Shown here: positions 56,801 to 63,418 of the stretch, piece after piece
How positions within the stretch are numbered: the stretch's first letter is position 1
How the letters are laid out: each line of letters begins with the position of its first letter
From: Meiothermus sp.
Lineage (GTDB): Bacteria; Deinococcota; Deinococci; Deinococcales; Thermaceae
Direction of reading: 5' to 3'
DNA: 64,000 bases
Assembly: GCF_026004055.1 (NCBI RefSeq)
Contig: NZ_BPIJ01000001.1
Coordinates: 1,240,001-1,304,000 of the forward strand
Made by a program: the position numbers and the translations under genes
Notes under the pieces: model-generated
The model's input: only the letters and a program-made list of their open reading frames with translations
The model's database searches: none
Told to the model about the DNA's origin: nothing

Positions 56801-57139
56801 CAGTTTGCGCAGGGCTTCCTGGTAGGCTTTATTGCTGCCCGGCGCGTGGTGCGCCAGCATCCGCAAAGCGGTAAAGGCCACCACCGTCTCGGTCAGGCTA
56901 AGCCGCTCCACCACCTCGATCTGGTAGGTGCTGCGCAGCGGATCGTGCACAAAGCGCAAACCCAGGCGCTGAGCCAGGGCCAGAACCTCGTTCAGATAGT
57001 TGTGGACGGCCCGCTCCTTGAGCCCCAGCTCGGCCTGAAGCTCGGCAGGCCGCCAGGGCTTCTGCTGCAAAAGCTCCAGCAGCCGCAAGAGGCGCAAAGC
57101 CTTGCTTTGGTGGTGGTTCAGGTCTTCCAGGCCGGACAT
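53891..57139 (-). CDS. cas3: HTH-WYL-WCX regulator fused to Cas3 nuclease-helicase
   Basis: One uninterrupted frame joins a WYL regulator to type I Cas3. Numbering is from ATG 57139. Residues 12-62 are a helix-turn-helix (ELGLKERAVHNYLNEV). Residues 147-217 are a WYL domain (ANMAVYIIGKDR, TYKLERIQ). Residues 247-327 are a WCX domain (LELLPWIQSWGPRVEVLEP). Cas3 then has an HD nuclease (H361, H389-D390, H417, H435-H436), Walker A TAPTGLGKT (585-593), DEVQ (713-716), TAT (746-748) and QTAGRVNRHG. Cas3 degrades DNA recruited by Cascade, while the WYL part probably binds a ligand and DNA. An upstream TTG at 57193 could be the start; neither start has a ribosome binding site. Confidence 0.93.
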   Translation of the reverse strand: MSGLEDLNHHQSKALRLLRLLELLQQKPWRPAELQAELGLKERAVHNYLNEVLALAQRLGLRFVHDPLRSTYQIEVVERLSLTETVVAFTALRMLAHHAPGSNKAYQEALRKLAKNLPEPLKALAQKSTEALHQRPPSLSGANLETLTQGWLLRRVVAFEYRIPQSRTIRVELETYFIEVSRANMAVYIIGKDRLYGRGIHYSENLKTYKLERIQRPRLLDIFYTIPDDFDPTAYLSSAWGIVGGEKPLKVRLRFSPEASERIREGGYPNLQIVEQLEGGSTLVEITVGTDSDGFPLELLPWIQSWGPRVEVLEPPSLRQAWLAEARQLLAQYDVQSLASPKTYWAHTHPDPARWQPMREHAAEVARRAAEKADPFGESEKGRLSGLLHDLGKYGDPFQRRLEGKEKGLDHWSAGAHVALFEYRLPEVALAIQGHHIGLQSGAKESLKEMKLREDGQGFPPELRLSEANLSVLKERFRADGLELPPPSQAQIPIAQSAAAMLDTRMLFSALVDADFLDTERHMRGEVRPSAPPLQAEKALERLEAHLEKLEREERIPAKVRALRKALSDAAAEAAKHPERLFTLTAPTGLGKTLAMLRFALRRALRDPRIRRIVVVLPYLSILDQTAKIYRALFADFGPHYILEDHSLAYRPLRKELSDEQDVAELERRLLSENWEAPVVLTTHVQLLESLHANRPGACRKLHNLAGSVLLFDEVQTLPTHLALPTLKTLSHLAGEKYGVVVVFATATQPAFDALDAEIRKNEPQGWQPVEIAPEPRVLFQQSQRVGVDWWLKNPTPFPYLLTLLEADPQALVVLNLKRQAHALFRLAEAQGLEGLFHLSTALCPAHRLKVLGEVQTRLDEGRPCRLIATQVVEAGVELDFPVGYRALGPLEAIAQTAGRVNRHGLRKEGQLVVFIPEDEGYPDQAYAQAAKLTRALQAEGPLELTPDTFRRYYQSLYGLQSVSDPEIEGFILTQNYAELARRYRIIESPAVNVVVPYNDEAKALMQEARDRGIAADWVQRARPYAVPYFLPKGGPPAFLESVFLRYGRGEAPDWYLCPDEALYSPKLGFTPEEGCGVGLVI

Positions 57140-57209
57140 AAGGTAGGACAAGAACAGCCCAACCTTAGCAGACCCCCGTCCAGCGATCGGCAATTTTTGA
57201 ACAAAATCG

Positions 57210-57232
57210 AATATACGCTCAAGATGCTTGAG
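57210..57232 (-). promoter_or_regulatory. cas operon promoter with candidate WYL operator
   Basis: A TATATT -10 box is at 57215-57210. A perfect palindrome CTCAAG-ATG-CTTGAG (57218-57232) lies right upstream, in the -35 to -10 spacer. The -35 box itself is weak. A protein bound to the palindrome would block RNA polymerase, and the HTH-WYL part of the first gene product is the obvious candidate. Confidence 0.5.
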
Positions 57233-57374
57233 TAGACTAAACTAATATATCGCCGTCCATTCCACGCTGGCGTCCGAAAAGAATCGCCTAAAAGCGCCCT
57301 CCGTACTGCTTAGTGAGGGCCGGGGTGGATATTCTGCAATGCCTGCCCCATCCACAACCCCACCCGGCCTCCCC

Positions 57375-57504
57375 TAATACCGGATTCAAAAAGATACTCT
57401 TCAAAACCAAAAACCCAGAGGCTATCTTTTTGAATCCTAGAGCACTCCCTTCGGTCGGGGTAGTTCGCCACCATTCGGTGACGAACTACCCGAATCTGGT
57501 ATAA
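57375..57504. repeat. Short inverted-repeat element, family B, short copy 4
   Basis: It begins TAATACCGGATTC and ends CGAATCTGGTATAA and is nearly identical to 27927-28056. It lies upstream of the cas promoter. The rest of 57240-57635 has degenerate pieces of family A (GCCTAAAAGCGCCCTCC at about 57288, and TTGCCAGACCCCTAA near 57624) but no gene. Confidence 0.75.
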
Positions 57505-57635
57505 AGCAGTTCCCACGAATACGGTTTTTGCTTTTGGGCCTACAATACGAGCTACCGCGTGGGCCCTTTTGGTGGGAACGCGATCACTCCGCCTCGCTGC
57601 GTTCGGAATGACGCGAAAATTTACTTGCCAGACCC

Positions 57636-59249
57636 CTAAACCACCAGCCACTGCTGCCGCCACTCCTCAATCCAGTCGCTGTAGTAGCCCGGCATAAAGG
57701 TGTGGGCGGGGTCGTCGGCAGGGAAGGGGCTGTGTTTGACCTCGAGGTCGCACAGCCACTCGGCCCGGGGATCGAGGGTATACACCCCCCCTTGGTTTTG
57801 CACGCTTTGCTGCCAACCCAGGGTCTGGCGTAGCTTTTCGATGTTCTGCCACAAAGCCTTGCGGGGGTTCTTGCCGCGGCTGGCCAGCCGATCCAGAAGC
57901 AGCTCGGTGCTGGCCTGCCTGCCGTTGACCAGCAAAAACACCAGGAGCTCGCCGGCCTTGCTCACTGCTGGTAGGGGCACCCGGCGCCCATTAACCCGCA
58001 CCTCGAGCTTCCCAAAAGGCTTCACCTCCACCCGGAAGGCTTGCTGCTGTGGCTCCAGGCCCACCATCCGGGCCAGCTCGGGAAAACAGCCCAGTTCCTC
58101 GCGGATCCAGTAATCCTGCTGCGATAGGTTCTTCAACACGGCCAGGGCTTGCGGAATGTGGCCCTCGCGGCGCAGCAGCTCGGCCTCGAGCACCCGCAGC
58201 ACTACCTGCCCCCGCTCGCCCAACTGTCCGGCCTGCCAGTAGGCCTGTAGCCGCGGCAGGGTATGGGCCGCGCTCTCGGTCTCGCCCAGCATCAGGCGGG
58301 CCGCGGCCAGGTCGGCCTCGAGCCAGGCTACCTGGGGGTTTATCTCCTGGGCCTGCAACAGCTTAGCCAGGGCCTCTTCTACCCGCCCCATCAGCCGCAG
58401 GGTATGGCCCAAACCCCACAGGGCCCGCTGCTTGTCGTCGGGCTCGCTTGCCGCTTTGAGGGCCTGCTGGTAGAGGTGCAAGGCCCGCTCCCATTCCCCC
58501 AGACTGCGCCGCAGCAACGCCAGGCTCGAGAGGGCCTGGGCGTGGAAGGCCCTGGCAGCCTCTTTTTTGGAGATGCGGAGGGCTTCCAACAGGTGGTGTT
58601 CGGCTTTGGGGGGGTCTTGGTGTAGCAGAACCAGGCCCAAGCTGTTGTGGGCCCAGGCCAGGTAGTAGGGGTCATTTTCCAGATAAGCCAGTGCCTCGGC
58701 CCAGCTCGAGCGCGCCGCCCCCTTCTGACCTTGGTGGTCGAAGAACCACCCCTTGTCCAGGAGCATCCGCCCCAGCGCCGCTCCTCGCAGATAGGGCCGG
58801 GCCTGCTCCAGTACCTGGGGCCACTCGGGCCGGTTCAGCCAGAACAGGGCCTCGCCTTTGCTGCGGAAGTAGATGCTGTGGTCGAGGTCGGTGTGGGGCT
58901 GGGCGGTTTCGAGTAGTTGCAGGGCGGCTTCGTACTGCTGCTGCCGCACCAAGGCCCAGGCCAGGTAGACCCGCAGGGCCGGGTCGGGCTCGCGCTGCTC
59001 GAACCACTCGAGGATGCCCTCCGGCTGCCGGGCCCGGCACAGGGCTTGTACGTACACCCGCTCGAGGCCCGGATGCAAGCCCAGGTAGGGCCGAAAGTGT
59101 TGCAAGTGTTGTACAAACTGCTGAATCTGGCTATAGGTCTGGCAAGCCTCGAACCCCTCCTGCAGCAGCTTGGTGGCTGCTTCGATGTGTTGGTGCAGAA
59201 GCAAGCCCTCCAGGCTCAGCCAAACTTCGCCAGATAACCTTACTGCCAC
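57636..59249 (-). CDS. TPR-repeat protein with C-terminal winged-helix DNA-binding domain
   Basis: The 537-residue protein is built of TPR-like helical pairs from about residue 20 to 390 (for example YLAWAHNSLGLVLLHQDPPKAEHHLLEAL and LGEWERALHLYQQALKAA). It ends with an OmpR/SARP-like winged helix at about 405-480 (VKPFGKLEVRVNGRRVPL, KAGELLVFLLVNGRQASTELLLDRL, ALWQNIEKLRQTLGW). In SARP regulators the DNA-binding part comes first; here the order is reversed. The GTG start lies 6 nt after TAAGAT (59261-59256), so it is leaderless. It sits between cas3 and array 2, so a role in regulating the island is possible but unproved. Confidence 0.75.
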   Translation of the reverse strand: MAVRLSGEVWLSLEGLLLHQHIEAATKLLQEGFEACQTYSQIQQFVQHLQHFRPYLGLHPGLERVYVQALCRARQPEGILEWFEQREPDPALRVYLAWALVRQQQYEAALQLLETAQPHTDLDHSIYFRSKGEALFWLNRPEWPQVLEQARPYLRGAALGRMLLDKGWFFDHQGQKGAARSSWAEALAYLENDPYYLAWAHNSLGLVLLHQDPPKAEHHLLEALRISKKEAARAFHAQALSSLALLRRSLGEWERALHLYQQALKAASEPDDKQRALWGLGHTLRLMGRVEEALAKLLQAQEINPQVAWLEADLAAARLMLGETESAAHTLPRLQAYWQAGQLGERGQVVLRVLEAELLRREGHIPQALAVLKNLSQQDYWIREELGCFPELARMVGLEPQQQAFRVEVKPFGKLEVRVNGRRVPLPAVSKAGELLVFLLVNGRQASTELLLDRLASRGKNPRKALWQNIEKLRQTLGWQQSVQNQGGVYTLDPRAEWLCDLEVKHSPFPADDPAHTFMPGYYSDWIEEWRQQWLVV

Positions 59250-59292
59250 GACAACATCTTACCCAGACCACCACAAAAAGAGGGGCCAAAAC

Positions 59293-59317
59293 AAAAAGAG
59301 GGGCCAAACGACCCCTC
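59293..59317 (-). terminator. Intrinsic terminator after the 53-codon gene
   Basis: On this strand GAGGGG (59317-59312) pairs with CCCCTC (59303-59298) and is followed by five T residues (59297-59293). A second GGCCCCTCTTTTT block follows, copying the 3' arm and T-run. This would separate the small gene upstream from the leaderless regulator gene at 59249. Confidence 0.6.
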
Positions 59318-59332
59318 CACCGGCTGGCGGGC

Positions 59333-59494
59333 CTAGCCACCGGTGCCCAGCTTGGGTTTGTCACCATCGGCAAAAAGCGGGCCTCCCCCCTGCACCGGCC
59401 CTACCAGCAGCGTCGCCACCAGCAGCGCACCCAGCACCCAAACCAGCAACTTAGAGCCGAACCAACCGATTGTGGGAAGAAAGTTCTTTTTCAC
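59333..59494 (-). CDS. Small exported or membrane peptide, 53 residues
   Basis: A GTG codon at 59494 has GGAGGGG directly upstream and opens a 53-codon frame ending at TAG (59335-59333). The product starts MKKNFLPTIGWFGSK, has a hydrophobic segment LLVWVLGALLVATLLVGP and a short polar tail ending KLGTGG. This looks like a membrane peptide or a signal peptide with a small mature part. An intrinsic terminator follows at 59293-59317. It lies next to the leader of array 2. I know of no family match; the case rests on the start signal, the hydrophobic profile and the terminator. Confidence 0.5.
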   Translation of the reverse strand: MKKNFLPTIGWFGSKLLVWVLGALLVATLLVGPVQGGGPLFADGDKPKLGTGG

Positions 59495-59559
59495 CCCTCC
59501 AAGCTCGAGGGGCCCCCTGCACGATCCGTGCAGCCTGGTGTAACCTGTGCCCTAAGAAC

Positions 59560-59742
59560 CTGCGCGAACCCCAAGCAAGTGCCAAAACCCAGGGGGGTTC
59601 GCGCAAGCCGAGAAATCGGCTAGGGGACATTGAAAACTCGTTTTCCCCTTACCTTCCCCCACCCTGCGTCGGAAGCCTTTTTGGGGGGGTTCGCGCAAAC
59701 GACCCCTTGAACCCCGTCCAGCACGCGCGCTAGAATGGGGCC
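59560..59742 (+). promoter_or_regulatory. Leader of CRISPR array 2 with pre-crRNA promoter
   Basis: The 183-bp segment is almost the exact reverse complement of the leader at 40502-40684. The promoter TTGAAC (59707-59712), 18 bp, TAGAAT (59731-59736) ends 6 nt before the first repeat at 59743. Inverted GCGCGAACCCC / GGGGTTCGCGC arms occur upstream, at 59562-59601, with another GGGGTTCGCGC at about 59686-59696. Confidence 0.85.
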
Positions 59743-62700
59743 GTTGCACTCGGGCGAAAGCTCGAGTGAGGATTGAAACTTGCTGTCGCGCTCGAGGAGC
59801 GGCGACGATAGCACGTTGCACTCGGGCGAAAGCTCGAGTGAGGATTGAAACCCGACGTTGGCGCCGGCGCTGGGATATAGCGCCAGCACGTTGCACTCGG
59901 GCGAAAGCTCGAGTGAGGATTGAAACTTGCGTTTGGGTATAGTATGGGGTAGTATGACATCGGTTGCACTCGGGCGAAAGCTCGAGTGAGGATTGAAACT
60001 TTGGGTCAGCATTGATAAACCATATGGCCAGCATCGTTGCACTCGGGCGAAAGCTCGAGTGAGGATTGAAACTTTTAGCCGCAGCGCGCTCGAGCCCAGG
60101 CCGAGCTGGTTGCACTCGGGCGAAAGCTCGAGTGAGGATTGAAACCGTCAAAAACCGTGCCGAGGCCGAGTCGGCGACATGGGTTGCACTCGGGCGAAAG
60201 CTCGAGTGAGGATTGAAACTGGCGCCGCGCAGCGGCGGGAGAGCTGATTGTAGATGGGTTGCACTCGGGCGAAAGCTCGAGTGAGGATTGAAACCAGAGA
60301 CCACGCATCCATCGGTGAAATACGCACCGTTGCACTCGGGCGAAAGCTCGAGTGAGGATTGAAACAGGTCGCCAAGCGGGGAACAACGCAAAGAGCGCAA
60401 GGTTGCACTCGGGCGAAAGCTCGAGTGAGGATTGAAACCTGGTGCGCCATAATGCGCACTGACGCGAGCGACAACGTTGCACTCGGGCGAAAGCTCGAGT
60501 GAGGATTGAAACCCTGACCACCGACGGCAGCGGTATCCTCTCCTGGACGTTGCACTCGGGCGAAAGCTCGAGTGAGGATTGAAACGCTGATGGCGACGGC
60601 CATCGCTATTAATGGCGTGCTGCGTTGCACTCGGGCGAAAGCTCGAGTGAGGATTGAAACGCGCAATCATTGGAGGTGTGCTGTGGATTACACGTTGCAC
60701 TCGGGCGAAAGCTCGAGTGAGGATTGAAACACACGCACGCTGGAGGTGCTGTGCCAGTATGTGGACCGTTGCACTCGGGCGAAAGCTCGAGTGAGGATTG
60801 AAACACCGGCCATCACCACCACGCTACCCGGAGCCAGCTGGGTTGCACTCGGGCGAAAGCTCGAGTGAGGATTGAAACGGCGCGTGGATGCGCCACACGA
60901 CTGGCAAAATTTGTTGCACTCGGGCGAAAGCTCGAGTGAGGATTGAAACTTAGAATCAAGCCGGCCAAATAGCCTACTTGTGGTGTTGCACTCGGGCGAA
61001 AGCTCGAGTGAGGATTGAAACTACCGAGGTCATCTAGTCATACCTCTAAGGCGTCGGGTTGCACTCGGGCGAAAGCTCGAGTGAGGATTGAAACCACCAT
61101 ATCCTCATACGTACCCGGCTTAGCCAAGTTGCACTCGGGCGAAAGCTCGAGTGAGGATTGAAACTTGGTGGCGGAAACAACAGAAGCGGCCTAGATAGCC
61201 GTTGCACTCGGGCGAAAGCTCGAGTGAGGATTGAAACATCTACGTTACAGGCGATTCGTTCGAGCGGTGCGAGGTTGCACTCGGGCGAAAGCTCGAGTGA
61301 GGATTGAAACAGCGAACCTACACTTTGGCAATCATCCTAGGGGTTGGTTGCACTCGGGCGAAAGCTCGAGTGAGGATTGAAACCTGGCGGCATGCTCCGA
61401 ACCCCCTGCGTTGCACTCGGGCGAAAGCTCGAGTGAGGATTGAAACCCAGGCGCGAGGGTCCGCCCTGTTGCACTCGGGCGAAAGCTCGAGTGAGGATTG
61501 AAACATGAGTCTGGGGGCTTTACGTGGCTCGAGGAGATCTGGTTGCACTCGGGCGAAAGCTCGAGTGAGGATTGAAACACGAGATACGCTCTGCAGTACC
61601 ATTCACGCATAATGTCGGTTGCACTCGGGCGAAAGCTCGAGTGAGGATTGAAACTGCAAAAGGCTATTTGGATGCGCAGTTGGCCGCATGGTTGCACTCG
61701 GGCGAAAGCTCGAGTGAGGATTGAAACGGGAAAGACCACGTGTGTGTCTTTGCCGACGCGGACGTTGCACTCGGGCGAAAGCTCGAGTGAGGATTGAAAC
61801 AGCCAGGGCTGCCACTTCGCGCACCTTTTCGGGGTGTTGCACTCGGGCGAAAGCTCGAGTGAGGATTGAAACGGCTGGCTTTGACCTAAAGCACCTTCAA
61901 TTTACTGTTGCACTCGGGCGAAAGCTCGAGTGAGGATTGAAACCACAGCGGGAACGAAAATTACCGCGGGGTAGCCCAAGTTGCACTCGGGCGAAAGCTC
62001 GAGTGAGGATTGAAACATCGCACAACCGCGCCACGACACAATCACAAGGGCATGTTGCACTCGGGCGAAAGCTCGAGTGAGGATTGAAACCTGTGTACAG
62101 CGTGTAATATGCAGATTTAATGTCGGTTGCACTCGGGCGAAAGCTCGAGTGAGGATTGAAACCAGCGGCCTGGGCCACCATGTCGCTTTTACCCACCCCG
62201 TTGCACTCGGGCGAAAGCTCGAGTGAGGATTGAAACGGCCCATATCTCGATCCCCATAGGGTCACGCAATAGTTGCACTCGGGCGAAAGCTCGAGTGAGG
62301 ATTGAAACCCCGACAGACTAAATAAGTTTTCAGGCCAGCCAACGGGTTGCACTCGGGCGAAAGCTCGAGTGAGGATTGAAACCCAGGCGGGCCTTCACGA
62401 GGGCTTCAACGCGGGCCTGGGTTGCACTCGGGCGAAAGCTCGAGTGAGGATTGAAACTTTGAGGACATCTGCAGCTTTGTTCCAGTTCATATTGTTGCAC
62501 TCGGGCGAAAGCTCGAGTGAGGATTGAAACAGTGCGGACTCCGGTGTGCTTACCAGCAGGCATAGCGTTGCACTCGGGCGAAAGCTCGAGTGAGGATTGA
62601 AACGTTACGCGGATGAACCTTGCGGACTTCCCGGTAGGTTGCACTCGGGCGAAAGCTCGAGTGAGGATTGAAACCTACTTCCTCGATCGTGTCTTCGGGG

Positions 62701-63095
62701 TACTCATGGTTGCACTCGGGCGAAAGCTCGAGTGAGGATTGAAACTGGGCGGAACATCCCGCCCAACACGAGACGCGCATGTTGCACTCGGGCGAAAGCT
62801 CGAGTGAGGATTGAAACTCTGGAGTGTTTTATAAAGTCTCGTTTCTTGGAAAAGTTGCACTCGGGCGAAAGCTCGAGTGAGGATTGAAACGGCACAGACG
62901 CCACTTCTCCACGCGTCTGCTCGCCTGTTGCACTCGGGCGAAAGCTCGAGTGAGGATTGAAACTACGACATAGACGCTAATGAGTACCCCCCCCTGGTGG
63001 GTTGCACTCGGGCGAAAGCTCGAGTGAGGATTGAAACTTATTGCCAAGCTCAACCTAACTACATCCCCCGTTGCACTCGGGCGAAAGCTCGAGTG
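59743..63095 (+). CRISPR. CRISPR array 2, 47 repeats / 46 spacers
   Basis: The same 37-bp repeat as array 1 occurs in the + orientation, starting GTTGCACTCGGGCGAAAGC and ending GAGGATTGAAAC. I located 46 full copies from 59743 to 63037 and a truncated last copy at 63070-63095 (26 bp kept). Each repeat folds into a 9-bp stem with a GAAA loop. Spacers are 32-39 bp except two neighbours at 61384-61409 (26 bp) and 61447-61467 (21 bp). Transcription is rightward from the leader promoter. No spacer duplicated within this array was noticed. Confidence 0.99.
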
Positions 63096-63104
63096 CAAAA
63101 AAAA

Positions 63105-63142
63105 CGCTTGTGGGCTAGGGAGGGGAACCCACAAGCGCTTTT
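63105..63142. terminator. Bidirectional hairpin terminator after array 2
   Basis: CGCTTGTGGG (63105-63114) pairs with CCCACAAGCG (63128-63137). On the + strand a CTTTT tail follows; on the - strand the hairpin is followed by a run of eight T (63104-63097). The stronger tail is on the - strand, so it would stop transcription coming leftward into the array. Confidence 0.7.
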
Positions 63143-63247
63143 GGGTGCCCACCGAAGTGGGTTGATATATTTCTACCCCCTTCTGGGCTTTGGGTGTAGG
63201 GAAGAAAGTCCTGCTGTGGCCTTTTGCCAGCTTGACGCTCAATTGGC

Positions 63248-63275
63248 TTGCCAGAATGCAGGTGAACGATAAACT
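63248..63275 (+). promoter_or_regulatory. Promoter of tRNA-Leu
   Basis: TTGCCA (63248-63253) and TAAACT (63270-63275) are separated by 16 bp. The start would be near 63282, 7 nt before the mature tRNA. Confidence 0.5.
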
Positions 63276-63288
63276 AAAGAGCGGGTCT

Positions 63289-63374
63289 GCCGGGATGGCG
63301 GAATGGTAGACGCTACGGACTTAAAATCCGTTGCCCGCAAGGGCGTGTGGGTTCGAGTCCCATTCCCGGCACCA
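63289..63374 (+). tRNA. tRNA-Leu (anticodon TAA)
   Basis: The acceptor arms GCCGGGA (63289-63295) and TCCCGGC (63364-63370) pair. The anticodon arm is ACGGA-CTTAAAA-TCCGT with anticodon TAA, a long variable arm (GCCCGCAAGGGC) marks a type II tRNA, and the T arm contains GGGTTCGAGTCCC. CCA is encoded at 63372-63374. Confidence 0.97.
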
Positions 63375-63418
63375 AATAGTTTCAAGCAAACCCGTTCTCC
63401 CCAACGTTCGGTGTGGTA

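Noticed and set aside
57310-57663. 117-codon minus-strand frame over the repeats upstream of cas3
   Set aside because: It is made of family B and degenerate family A sequence and the end of the TPR gene.
59743-63095. Self-targeting spacers against genes of this window
   Set aside because: No match was noticed when reading, but a systematic comparison of all 57 spacers with both strands was not possible, so no claim is made.
59552-63242. Many minus-strand open frames across array 2 and its leader
   Set aside because: Same cause as in array 1; the peptides are just the repeat read three ways.
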